Notes: generated by a model from the sequence alone, not told the origin. DNA of 23,523 bases from Gemmatimonadaceae bacterium (GCA_016720905.1 JADKJT010000010.1:1-23523), one strand, 5' to 3'. Positions 8,837 to 17,661 are shown, counted from the stretch's first letter. Program-made: numbers and translations.

Positions 8837-11455
8837 CTACTGGACCCGCACCACCGCAACCCGCAAACTGCTCGGCGGCACACTTGCCCCGCCTTCGCCG
8901 CGCAGCTCCAGCAGCTGGCTCCCCGTCTGGGCGCCTTCGAAGCTGAAATAGCTGCTGCTGAACGCCCGCAGTTTGGCCACCGGCAAGGTGAACGACCCGA
9001 ACGTCATAGCGCGCGCGCGCAGCGGGCTGGCCACGAACGATCCGGGATACGTGGCCGCCAGTCCGGCAAAGACATCGGCCACGTTCCAGCTGGGGAAGGT
9101 CAGTTGCCGGCGCGCCGGCACGAAGTCCGCGAGATCATCCACCGCGTTGGCCAATGCCCAGTCCGCCAGCATCTCGCCCGCCGGGCGTCCGGTGCGCTGC
9201 GCCAGATTGCTCAGTCCCGTGAGCTGTCCGCCGCGCACGATATCCTTGATCCACGTGGCTTCATTGCCGGCATACTGGTCGGCGGCCCAACGCACCAACG
9301 ACCAGCCGCTGGCGTAGAAGGTGAAGTCGCCATTGGCGGCCGCGCCAATCGGGGTCAATGTATCCACGCCACGCATGTACTGGTGCAGCACGGAGAAGTG
9401 CTTCCACATCATCAGCGGCCGGTCGTCGCACTGGTACACTTCGCACCGCACGGTGGTCTGATACCCGACGTTGCCCTTCCAGGCGCCGCCGTCGGCGAAC
9501 GTGCGTGAATACAGCTCTTCGGCGACCCGCCCCAGGCTTTCTTCCAGCCAGGACTCTTCAAACGGCGTCCCATTCACAAAGCGAATGGCGAAAGAGGCCA
9601 GGTGCTTGCTCTCGTGCATCACCGTGCCGCGCAGCGATCGCCGCCATTCCGTCGGGGATTCGGCGGCGTTGGCCACGCGCGCGTAGAACACGTCGTCCTC
9701 GTTGCTGGCCGCAAACGTGCCTTTGGGATAGGAGTTGCACGCCGACACGGATCCCGCGACCCCCGGCAGCGAGTCGGTCACATACCGGGTGAACAGCATG
9801 GTCACTCGACCGTCACCGCCCATGGTGGCGTTCATCGCCAATGGGTCGCCGACCTGGTCCACCATGAGCGGATACTGCACGCGGTCGTACTCGTCGCCAA
9901 TCAGGGCATACTGCTCATCCATCGTGCCCGCACGGGGCGCGGCGAGGTCTTCCAGTACCACCGACTTCGCGCCCGCATAGACCACGCGCGCCCGGATATC
10001 ACGGCCGGCGGTGCAGCTTCCGTACAACGCCTTCATCGTCACGGTGTCGCCCAGTGACATCGGCGCGCGGGTGGACGCCATCGCGGACGCGACACCGGCG
10101 GATTTCATTCGTGATAACGCACGCCAGGTCGGCGCGGGCGAACAGAAACGCGCATTGATGACGCGCTGAGCATAGAGATAGTCATCGTGCCGGGCCTCGG
10201 CCTTCTCATCGCTCGCCATCTGCGCCAGAGCGGCGGACATGCGCGCATTCGTGCCCGTCGACGACGGGGTGAGCGACGCCATCTGCACAGACGATCTGGG
10301 CGTCGCGGCGTGGCCGGCCAATGCCCCGGCCCCTGCGCCACGCAACTCGAAGCCGGATGTGGCCGCGGCGGTCACACTCGTATTGATCACGGCCACCACG
10401 TACTTCGCGTTCACGGTATTCGCTGGCGCGACCAATTCGGTGCAGCGCACCTGATCGACGTCGAGGATGTTGGCCGACTCGCCCTTGGCGAGTGCAATGC
10501 GGGTGGCCGTCCGAAACGGCGTCGCGAGTTGACCGCTTGCCGCCGCAATGGTGACCTTGACCGGTTGGGCGGCGGTGGCCATGCAGCCATACGTCGTTGG
10601 CAACAGGGCCTCGATGCGCGACGCGGACACGCGGATGACCGTGGCCTTCACGCCGGCCACGGTGAGATCCACCGCGTCGGCGGCCAGCGCGAAGCCGGTG
10701 CCTTCAACCGTGATCGACGCACCCGGCACCAACGTATCTGGAGAGACGCGGGTCACCACCGGCACGGCGGGATCAACCAACACCGTCAACCGTGACGACG
10801 CGGTGTCAACAATCGCCCTGATGAATGCGGTGCCGCGCCCGCGCGCGATAAACTGTCCAGCCGACGCCACCACCGCGTCGCTGCCGCCTTCCAGCGTCAG
10901 CGTCGGCACGACCCCGACCGTATTACCGTACTTGTCCGCGACAGTGGTCGCGAAGTGAATCGTGTCCCCCAGAAGCGTGACACGAACCAGATCGGTGGAA
11001 AGGCGAACTATGGCCGCACGGTCGGCCACCGCATTGGCACCAAATATCACCGGTGCCAAGCCGGCCACGTTGGCGGTGAGACTCTGCAGTCCCGCCAGGG
11101 TGCCCAGCGTCCAGCGCACCGATGCGACGCCGTTGCCGTCGGTGGTTGTTTCTGCCGAGCTGACTCTGCCGCCATCGCTGGCCATCCAGAGGACCTTGGC
11201 ACCGCCCAGAGGGCGACCATCCGAGCCGGTGACCGCGAGCCGTACCGGTGCATCCAGCGTGCTGCCGACGGTTGCCGTACCGGCGATTTGACCGACGGGC
11301 GTTGAATTGGTGGGAGAAATCGGCGCTACGGCGTCAGAACCGCTGCACGCCTGCAACAGCGCCACACCGCATGCCATCACGCCAGCGGCACGCGTCGCTC
11401 GGCCGAATCGGCGGGCAACGCTGTAACTGTTGGAGTTGAAGGCGATACGGGGCAT
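8837..11455 (-). CDS. Ig/IPT-domain lipoprotein with gluzincin (M30-like) metallopeptidase domain
   Basis: This 872-residue gene is fully intact. The start ATG at 11453-11455 is followed by an Arg-rich n-region and a lipobox LLQAC with the lipidated Cys at about residue 37; a GTG at 11491 is an alternative upstream start. Next come an Ig-like module (about 50-145, PVRLAVTGSDGRPLGGAKVLW), a second beta-rich module (about 150-230) and an IPT/TIG module (about 232-310, VTRVSPDTLVPGASITVEGTGF). The C-terminal half holds HESKH, an HExxH zinc site, at residues 614-618. It is followed 18-20 residues later by WLEESLGRVAEEL, whose Glu (about 639) is the likely third ligand, as in M30 hyicolysin-type peptidases. 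Expected location is the outer membrane or cell surface. Substrate is unknown. The gene opens the minus-strand run into the GT2 and methyltransferase. Confidence 0.85.
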   Translation of the reverse strand: MPRIAFNSNSYSVARRFGRATRAAGVMACGVALLQACSGSDAVAPISPTNSTPVGQIAGTATVGSTLDAPVRLAVTGSDGRPLGGAKVLWMASDGGRVSSAETTTDGNGVASVRWTLGTLAGLQSLTANVAGLAPVIFGANAVADRAAIVRLSTDLVRVTLLGDTIHFATTVADKYGNTVGVVPTLTLEGGSDAVVASAGQFIARGRGTAFIRAIVDTASSRLTVLVDPAVPVVTRVSPDTLVPGASITVEGTGFALAADAVDLTVAGVKATVIRVSASRIEALLPTTYGCMATAAQPVKVTIAAASGQLATPFRTATRIALAKGESANILDVDQVRCTELVAPANTVNAKYVVAVINTSVTAAATSGFELRGAGAGALAGHAATPRSSVQMASLTPSSTGTNARMSAALAQMASDEKAEARHDDYLYAQRVINARFCSPAPTWRALSRMKSAGVASAMASTRAPMSLGDTVTMKALYGSCTAGRDIRARVVYAGAKSVVLEDLAAPRAGTMDEQYALIGDEYDRVQYPLMVDQVGDPLAMNATMGGDGRVTMLFTRYVTDSLPGVAGSVSACNSYPKGTFAASNEDDVFYARVANAAESPTEWRRSLRGTVMHESKHLASFAIRFVNGTPFEESWLEESLGRVAEELYSRTFADGGAWKGNVGYQTTVRCEVYQCDDRPLMMWKHFSVLHQYMRGVDTLTPIGAAANGDFTFYASGWSLVRWAADQYAGNEATWIKDIVRGGQLTGLSNLAQRTGRPAGEMLADWALANAVDDLADFVPARRQLTFPSWNVADVFAGLAATYPGSFVASPLRARAMTFGSFTLPVAKLRAFSSSYFSFEGAQTGSQLLELRGEGGASVPPSSLRVAVVRVQ

Positions 11456-11620
11456 AGTGGGCTGCGTCACGTAGGTGGTAGAATCCTGCACACATCTACA
11501 GATGCCGCAAGGGGCGTGCCGAACTCATCCATATCCGGTACCGAAAACGGCCCGGCGATTGGTGTTACCTTCGGTAGGGTCTTCCCTGCTTCGCCTTCAG
11601 GTTCCCCAACCGTCCGCCCG
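11456..11620. promoter_or_regulatory. Divergent intergenic region with inverted repeat TACCGAA-N24-TTCGGTA
   Basis: The region lies between the lipoprotein protease (minus) and the acyl-CoA dehydrogenase (plus), so promoters for both should be here. The arms TACCGAA (11539-11545) and TTCGGTA (11570-11576) form a perfect 7-bp inverted repeat with a 24-bp spacer. It could be a repressor site or chance. No firm -10/-35 pair is called. Confidence 0.25.
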
Positions 11621-12781
11621 ATGACCAGCAGCGTCGAGAATTCGCGTTCCCCGCTCACCATTCTTTCCGAGGAAGAGGAGCTTTTTCGCGCTGCCGTGCA
11701 CGAATTGGCGGAGTCCGTTGTGCGACCGCGGGTTCGCGATATGGAGGAGGCCGGAAAGCTTGACCCGGCCGTGACGGCGAAGTTTGTCGAGCTGGGTCTG
11801 ATGGGGATCGAGGTTCCTGAACAGTTCGGCGGCGCCGACGGCACGTTGATGATGGTGACGCTGGCAGTGGAAGCGCTCAGCACGGTCGATGCGGCGGCGG
11901 CCATTCAAGTCGATGTGCAGAACACGCTCGTCAACTATCCGATCAATCGGTACGGCACCGCCGAGCAGCATGCGCGGTTGTTGACCCGGTTGACCAGCGG
12001 CACGATTGGCGCCTACGCGTTGTCGGAGCCCGGAAGCGGATCGGATGCGTTTGCATTGGCGACGCGTGCCGAACGAGTGGATGGCGGATGGTCGTTGAGT
12101 GGCGCGAAGGCGTGGATCACCAACGGCGGCGAGGCCGACATTTTCGTGGTGTTCGCCAATGCCAACCCCGATGTGGGATACAAGGGGGATCACGACCTTC
12201 ATCGTGGAACGCGGCATGCCGGGTTTCTCCGTGGGCCGCAAGGAAGAGAAACTGGGGATTCGCGCGTCGAGCGACGGCCCTGCACTTCGACAATTGCGTG
12301 GTGCCTGATGCGAACGTCGTTGGCGCGGTCGGCACCGGCTACAAGATCGCCATCGAGACGTTGAACGAAGGACGCATCGGTATCGGCGCGCAGATGATTG
12401 GCGTGGCGCAAGGCGCACTGGACGTCACGGTGGCGCACCTGAAAGAGCGCAAACAGTTCGGCAAGTCGCTGGCCGACTTTCAGGGCATCCAGTTTCAGGT
12501 GGCGCAAGCAGCAACCGAACCCGGCGGCGCGACTGATGGTGGCAACGCGGCGCGCCCCAGGACGCCGGCCGCTGACATCGCGCGTCAGGGGCGCGATGGC
12601 AGGTTGTATGCGTCAATGTGCGGAACGCGTCACGTCGCTGTGCGTGGAACTGTTTGGCGGCTACGGCTACACGCGCGATTATCCGGTGGAGAAGTTCTAC
12701 CGGGATGCGAAGATCGGCACGATTTACGAAGGCACCAGCAACATGCAGCTGCAGACGATTGCCAAGGCGGTGCTGAAGTAA
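11621..12781 (+). CDS. Acyl-CoA dehydrogenase, frame-broken after 12180
   Basis: This FAD enzyme introduces a trans-2,3 double bond into acyl-CoA in fatty acid or branched-chain amino acid breakdown. The first 190 residues are clean: LGLMGIEVPEQFGGADG, the FAD/substrate motif GAYALSEPGSGSDAFALAT and GAKAWITNGGEAD. After indels near 12183 and 12275 come FIVERGMPGFSVG, FDNCVVPDANVVG, LNEGRIGIGAQMIGVAQGAL and RKQFGKSLADFQGIQF. A further indel near 12515 leads to the C-terminal ELFGGYGYTRDYPVEKFYRD. The catalytic base Glu follows in IYEGTSNMQ (codon 12728-12730), and the gene ends at TAA 12779-12781. The equivalent length is 387 residues, normal for short/medium-chain family members. ATG 11621 is chosen because it gives a typical short N-terminus; an ATG-less upstream GTG at 11516 would add 35 unusual residues. 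Exact chain length preference cannot be read. Confidence 0.92.
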
Positions 12782-12833
12782 ACCGGCAGTCGTGAACGGG
12801 AAGCATTTGAAACCGCCTCGGGGAGTACTCCGT

Positions 12834-13921
12834 ATGAAGCGCGCGACGGTGCCTGATCGCGTGGTCGGTTTGCCCCTGGCGGTTGCGCCTATCGCCCTCG
12901 CGACGCTGCTGCCGGCGCGCGGAAATGCCTTCAGCCTCGCTGCCGTGTGGTGCCTGACGTGCCGCCCCATCTGGCTGGCGGACGCGATCAGCAACGTGAT
13001 CCTGTTCTTGCCACTGGGGGTGGTGCTGGGCGCGCTGGGCATGCGCACGTCGCGCGCGTTGCTGACCGGGGCTGTCGTTTCGCTGGGCATCGAGCTCCTG
13101 CAACTGTCGGGATTTCCATCGGGCCGAAGCGCAGCGCCGATTGGGTCACCAACAGTGCGGGCGTCTTTCTGGGAGCCGGGCGGTGCATCAACGCGCATGG
13201 CTGATGCACCCTTCGCCGCGGGCGGCACGTGGTTCTGTTCGCGGGTTGGACCGTGGCCATTGTCGCGATGGTGGGCCATCGACTGGGCGCTCGGCCCCTC
13301 GCAGTGCGTGCCATCGCGTCCGGTCCGGTCGCGCTGAGTCCTCTACCCTTCACCCCCGGATACGGTTGGTTCGCCGGCTTCGCCGAGGGCCCCTCGGTGA
13401 ACGGTGTGTCACTCGCCCATGGAGGCACCGGTCCCGTTATCGCGTTACGCCACGCGGACGCGTACGCGCGGCGGTCAGCGTGCGTGGCCGTGATGGTCGT
13501 GACGACGTCGTCCCGATCGTTTTCGTGCATGCCCGTGGTGATACGGTGGCATTCCTGTTGCTGGCGCAGCGCGGCCGAAGCGCGGTATTGGGCACGACAC
13601 GGAATAGCTGGCGCGCGGGTCTGCTGTCACCGACGGTCGCGTTGCCCGACGTGTTTGCTCCCGCCGCGCGCGCGCCCGATGCCGTGGTGACGCTGACCGC
13701 CACCGTGACCCACAACGCGCTGGACCTGACCCACGCGAACGCGACGGGTCCGTCCGGGCGACACGACCGCTTCTGTCGCCGCTCCTCGGGTGGTCGCTGG
13801 TGCAGTCGGTGGTCCGTTGCGGACTCCCATGGTGCCAATGATGACCGCGTTGTGGATTCTGGTGTGGATGATTCCGTGGGGTTATTGGCTGTTCAGAACG
13901 ACGAGGGCGCCACATCGCTAA
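12834..13921 (+). CDS. VanZ-family membrane protein with extra exported domain, frame-broken
   Basis: The start ATG (12834) has a good ribosome site GGGGAG 7 bases upstream. The first half has VanZ-like helices and motifs: ISNVILFLPLGVVLGALG, LLTGAVVSLGIELLQL and, after an indel near 13130, DWVTNSAGVFLGAG. A further hydrophobic helix (LFAGWTVAIVAMVGHRLG) follows. The second half is not VanZ: about 150 beta-rich residues (FTPGYGWFAGFAEGPSVNG to TLTATVTHNALDLTHAN, 13350-13740). Near 13840-13905 there is a final membrane helix, MTALWILVWMIPWGYWLF, ending at TAA 13919-13921. The topology suggests the middle domain faces the periplasm, perhaps as a LamG-like fold; this is inference. VanZ proteins are linked to teicoplanin resistance in Enterococcus, but most homologues have no known function and no resistance claim is made here. 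Confidence 0.75.
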
Positions 13922-13951
13922 GTTCCGATTGTCCCTAACGCCTCCGTCCCC

Positions 13952-15545
13952 ATGACACTTCACGCCGTTTCATCCGAGTTCAGCGTGACCACTGGCGCCG
14001 GGCATGCTGGACCCGAGTCGGCGAAGTCTCGGTCGCGCTCGCGAAGGCCCAACTCGCGGTGAATCGCGCGCGGGCCGCCCAGCCGGCGTGAGCGGCGTTG
14101 GGCGAAAGGGCGAGCCGCTGTCATCGAGCGATTCCGGCAGTTGGTACGCCGATCGGGCGGTCATTGGCTGCACGATTACCGAGGAATCGGGCAAGCCGCT
14201 GCCGGAGAGCTATGTCGCCGATGTGGCGATGGCGTTGGAAGGCGCGCGATTCCTGTCCCGCATTGCCGAAGCGAGCCGTTGGCCACGCGCACGGTACGTT
14301 CCCAAACGACGGCGGCATGGCGCAAGACCATCATCACGCACCACGAACCGTCCGCGTGGTCGCGGTGGTGAGCCCCTGGAACTACCCGTTCTTCTTCCCC
14401 GCAATGCACGCGATGACGGCGCTGGTGGCCGGCAACGCCGTCGCTCAAGCCCGAGCACACGCCACGTTGTATCGACCACATTGCGCGCCTGTTGCAGGCC
14501 GCCGGGGTTCCGGCCGATGTGTTGCTCGTGCCGCTCGGCGACGGTCGGATGGGTGCGGGATTGGTCAACGCGAGCGTCGACAAGGTGTTCTTTACCGGGA
14601 GCGAGCGCACCCGGACGATCAATCGCGGTCTCGTGTGCCCCGCGGTTCGTGCCCGTGTCGCTGAGAACTGGGCGGCAGTGACGCGGCCATTGTGCTGGAA
14701 GACGCCGATATCGCCCACACGGCCAGCGGCATCCCTGGGCGCGATTCCCAACGCCGGGCAGACCTGCGTGGCCGCGAAGCGTGATCGCCGTGGGGCGCGC
14801 CTACGACGCGCTGCCGCCGCATCTGCGCGCGGTGTGGCGGGACCGACCATCACCGGCGACACCGTCTCCCCTCGGTTTCGTCGCCGGCCGACATGGGTCC
14901 CATCATCTCGGCGCCACAGCGGGCGTTGATCATGGAGCAACTGCAGGAAGCGGTGGCGCAGGGTGCCCGCGTGGTGGCGCAACAGGAACCGCATCTGGTG
15001 CCGGCCCCCGCTGCGGACTCGACGGACCGCATGAGTGATCGACAGGTTCCCGCCGTGGTGCTGGCCGGTGTCACGACCGCCATGCGCGTCTGGCAGGAGG
15101 AAACGTTCGGTCCGGTCCTCGCGGTCACATGCGCGCGCGACCGAGGCAGACGCCATCGCGTTGGCCGAAAGTGGCACGCGTTACGGGGCTGAGCGCGTCC
15201 CGGTGTGGACGGGCGACCGCGCCCGGGGTGCGCGAATTGCCGCGCAACTCCACACGGGGCACCGTGGCCACCAACGACGCGGTGATCACCGCCGCTGGCC
15301 TGCTGGAAATCCGCACGCGGCGCCAAGGCGAGCGGTGTTGGTCGCATTCACGGGGTCGAAGGGGTTAATGGAGTGCGTGCGCACCCCACACGGTCGTCGA
15401 CGACGCGTTCGCCCACGTGCGACAGCCTGGTGGTTTGGCTATGGGCCGGACAGCACGGCACGGCTCGACGCCTACCTGCGTGTGTCGCATGGGACGTTCT
15501 GGTGGTCCCGGCTCACGGGCTTACCGGGGACGATTCGCATGCTGT
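13952..15545 (+). CDS. NAD(P)-dependent aldehyde dehydrogenase, heavily frame-broken
   Basis: ALDH enzymes oxidise aldehydes to acids in the cytosol. Joined frames show GKPLPESYVADVAMALEGARFLS, then the cofactor-binding VVAVVSPWNYPFFFPAMHAM (near 14355-14415) and LVAGNAV. ASVDKVFFTGSERT (near 14570-14612) follows, with ELGGSDAAIVLEDADIAHTASG joined across an indel. The catalytic Cys lies in NAGQTCVAAK (Cys codon 14765-14767), and later come WQEETFGPVLAVTC (15092-15133) and TVATNDAV. At least eight indels lie between 14090 and 15350. ATG 13952 gives an N-terminus of normal length but has no clear ribosome site. The end is uncertain: a TGA at 15543-15545 closes one frame, giving about 530 residues; the frame could also run a few codons further. 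The substrate cannot be inferred. Confidence 0.85.
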
Positions 15546-15579
15546 TGAGACCCGAACGTCCGCAGGGGTATTTTCCAGC

Positions 15580-16224
15580 ATGTTCGGATCTGTCATCAGC
15601 GTCTTCGACGTCATTCTGGCCGCGTTGCGTCCCCGCGGTCTTCGCCGCCGGCGTACTGACCGCCGTCGCCGCCACTCGCGTCGTATGGCGTCCGTACGCG
15701 GAAGATTCCGCCGTTCTCCGCCTTGGCACGGTTCATCCGTGAACGGATCGATCCCCTGGTTGATCGCGCCAATGGAGCGTCGTCTGCTGCGCGCCGGTGG
15801 CACGCCGTACGCTGCGCCGTGGTGGACACTGGCCGCGGTGATTGCTCGGCGGTCCCTGCTGATTCCGGTGTCGGATTCCTGCGCGACCAACTGGCCATGT
15901 TGGCGGTAAGGGGCGCCACAGTCCCGGATGATTCTCTTTGTGTTGGTGCGCTGGACGTTCGGCCCGCTGCAGGGGCGTTGTTTGCGCGGGTGATTTCTGA
16001 GTTGGGTGGGCGGCTCGCCGTACTCTAAGTGGTGGCGATGGTCGCACGTGATCACGGAACCCATTTCTCGCCCCACTGCGGGAGTCATTCCGGACGTCGG
16101 CATGTTCGACATCACGATCATTGTCGCGTATTTCGGCTGCAACTGCTCGAGTCGGGTGATCTTGCGCGCGCCTCCAGATCCGTCCCAACGCGCCTTGACA
16201 TATATCGCTGAGGTGGAGCGGTGA
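15580..16224 (+). CDS. YggT-family membrane protein, frame-broken
   Basis: YggT proteins are small multi-pass inner-membrane proteins of unclear role. The start ATG (15580) gives MFGSVISVFDVILAALR, the first hydrophobic helix. Further helices follow: VFAAGVLTAVAAT and, after indels, PWWTLAAVIVAGLLLIPVSDFL. The C-terminal YggT repeat has the typical pattern of a tryptophan/glycine turn and a proline-flanked segment: WVGGSPYSKWWRWSHVITEPI (near 16000-16065), then VIPDVGMFDITIIVAYFGLQLLE. Indels occur near 15640, 15705, 15765, 15840, 15905-16000, 16070 and 16140. The stop at 16224 is one of two candidates (the other is 16211). Length is about 210 residues, as expected for a two-repeat member. 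It starts about 35 bp after the ALDH. Confidence 0.72.
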
Positions 16225-16274
16225 GGCCAGAGGGTGAGCAGAAGAAGCGTCAAGCGTGCGAGGGGTGAGTCGGT

Positions 16275-16299
16275 GAGGGCAGGACTGGGTGCTGCCCTC
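16275..16299 (+). terminator. Possible hairpin terminator after the YggT gene
   Basis: GAGGGCAG (16275-16282) and CTGCCCTC (16292-16299) form a perfect 8-bp stem with a 9-base loop. No T-run follows, so termination would have to be of the non-canonical kind common in GC-rich bacteria. It lies 50 bp after the probable YggT stop and before the next start. The rest of the 216-bp gap (16225-16440) contains scattered GTGAG repeats and nothing else recognised. Confidence 0.4.
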
Positions 16300-16440
16300 G
16301 TCGGCTGGGCCCACAAGCACCTCGACGGTTCGCTAGCTCACCCCTCCGGCCCCAACTCAACCGCTCGGAACGACGCAATGCCCTCGGAGTTGGATCAGTA
16401 AGCGCGATCCCGCGCGATCCTCGTGATCCGGAGTACACAG

Positions 16441-16931
16441 ATGCGAAAGCTCTCCCTGGTGGTTGCGTCCAGCGCCGTGGGAGATGGCGGCGCGCTCATC
16501 GTTGGTGCGCAGGACAAAGACCTTGTCGAGACGGCGTTGGCGGCCAGCTTGTTCAAGACCTTCACGCGCACTCACCGACGCCGGACTGGTTGAGACGCTC
16601 AAGGTCCGGGCCCGTTCCGGTCCTGATTCCCAACGACGCCGCATTTCGCCAAGCTGCCCAAGGGGCACACTCGACGCGCTGTTCAAGGACAAGAGCGCGC
16701 TGCGGGAATATGCTCCCTATCACCTCATCGCGGGTCGCCTCACAGCCGACGACTTCTCGCATCTCTCAACGGCAAGGGACGCAGACGGTGGAGGGGGAGC
16801 GCGAGACGCGCATCGGCCGACCGGGCACGCAGTTGACCATCGGGACCGCCAACGTGGTGCGGGCCGACGTCATGGCGAAGAACGGCATCATTCACGTCAT
16901 CGACACGGTGCTGATTCCGCCGGGTCGCTGA
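16441..16931 (+). CDS. Secreted fasciclin (FAS1) domain protein 1, frame-broken
   Basis: FAS1 domains mediate adhesion and are often single-domain secreted proteins in bacteria. ATG 16441 has a CGGAG ribosome site 7 bases upstream. The N-terminus MRKLSLVVASSAV reads as a signal peptide that, allowing for one indel near 16480, ends around VGAQ. The FAS1 domain follows: DLVETALAAS, FTALTDAGLVETLK, PVLIPNDAAF, GTLDALFKDKSALREY, YHLIAGRLTADDFSHL and the conserved C-terminal MAKNGIIHVIDTVLIPPGR, ending at TGA 16929-16931. About five indels are needed. The corrected length is about 163 residues, normal for this class. It is a paralogue of the next gene, sharing DKD, GL-ETLK, LDAL-KDK and KNG-IH-IDTV patterns. 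Confidence 0.87.
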
Positions 16932-17071
16932 GATCGGACCGTCGCGTCGGACCATGTAACAAAGCGCATCGAGAACGACTCCGCTGGACACCGTGCATCC
17001 AACCCCGTGCGTTGTGGGAATACGGGTGAGTACGCGATTCACCTTCCAACAACTTCCTGGGAGCCATTTCG
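16932..17071. other. Intergenic spacer between the two fasciclin genes
   Basis: This 140-bp gap contains a direct repeat TCGGACC (16934-16940 and 16947-16953) and the ribosome site of the second gene (GGGAG, 17059-17063). No hairpin was found, so read-through from the first gene is possible, while a separate promoter cannot be excluded. Confidence 0.35.
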
Positions 17072-17573
17072 ATGCGTCGTTCGATTTCGAAGCTGCTGTT
17101 TGCCGGTGCCGCCATGATCGCCCTGTCCACGCCGCGCGCGGCGCGGGCTCGAAAGACAAGGACATCGCTGAGACGGCTGCCGCCGCCGGTTCGTTCAAGA
17201 CCCTGGCGACGGCGTTGACTGCCGCCGGCCTGATCGGAAACGCTCAAGGGCCCGGGTCCATTCACCATGTTTGCCCCGACCGACGACGCGTTTGCGAAGA
17301 TCCCGAAGGCGCAGCTCGATGCCCTGCTCAAGGACAAGGTCGCGCTCAAGAACGTGCTCCTCTACCATGTACTCTCGGGCAACGTGCCGGCGGCCGAGGC
17401 GTTGAAGACTGTGGGCAAGGGCGTGAAGTGACGGTAGAAGGACAGGACGTGAAGATCACCGTGATGGGCGGCAAGCCGATGGTCAACGCGGCGCACATCG
17501 TCACCACCGATATCATAGTGGCAAAGAATGGCGTGATCCATTGATCGACGCGGTCATGCCGCCGACGAAGTAA
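17072..17573 (+). CDS. Secreted fasciclin (FAS1) domain protein 2, frame-broken
   Basis: ATG 17072 has a GGGAG ribosome site 8 bases upstream. MRRSISKLLFAGAAMIALSTP is a clear signal peptide, followed after one indel by the mature start near SKDKDIAETA. The FAS1 domain then shows SFKTLATALTAAGLI, PFTMFAPTDDAFAKIPKAQL, LDALLKDKVALKNVLLYHVL, VEGQDVKITVMGGKPMVNAAH and VAKNGVIH, closing with IDAVMPPTK and TAA at 17571-17573. PTDDAFAK and YHVL are textbook FAS1 signatures. Indels lie near 17150, 17240, 17430 and 17540. The corrected length is about 167 residues. The pair most likely arose by tandem duplication. A strong hairpin follows 10 bp after the stop. Confidence 0.92.
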
Positions 17574-17583
17574 TCGCCGACAT

Positions 17584-17629
17584 CGAAAGCGAGGAGTGCA
17601 AGCCACCGGGCTTGCCCTCCTCGCTTTCG
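17584..17629 (+). terminator. Strong hairpin terminator after the fasciclin pair
   Basis: Bases 17584-17604 pair with 17609-17629 in a 21-bp stem with one mismatch (a T opposite C at 17597) and a 4-base loop. It begins 10 bp after the fasciclin stop and ends 32 bp before the next start, the right place for a terminator. There is no T-tract, so it is not a canonical intrinsic terminator, but the stem is by far the strongest seen in the window. Confidence 0.75.
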
Positions 17630-17661
17630 TGCGCCAGACTTGGGGTCTCCTTCCCCCTTCC

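Noticed and set aside
10187..10795. Long open reading frame on the plus strand opposite the lipoprotein gene (about 200 codons, His/Arg/Gly-rich).
   Set aside because: It is the complement of an intact gene in high-GC DNA, has a biased low-complexity composition and no recognisable motif.
12425..13279. Minus-strand open frame of about 284 codons across the ACAD/VanZ junction.
   Set aside because: It lies opposite well-supported acyl-CoA dehydrogenase and VanZ coding sequence and shows no domain; a GC-rich shadow.
12834..13921. Glycopeptide resistance gene (vanZ).
   Set aside because: Family resemblance only; no vanHAX genes are nearby and most VanZ-family proteins have no link to resistance.
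16225..16275. Clustered GTGAG units before the hairpin as a repeat array or regulatory element.
   Set aside because: The units are irregularly spaced and short; composition alone could produce them.
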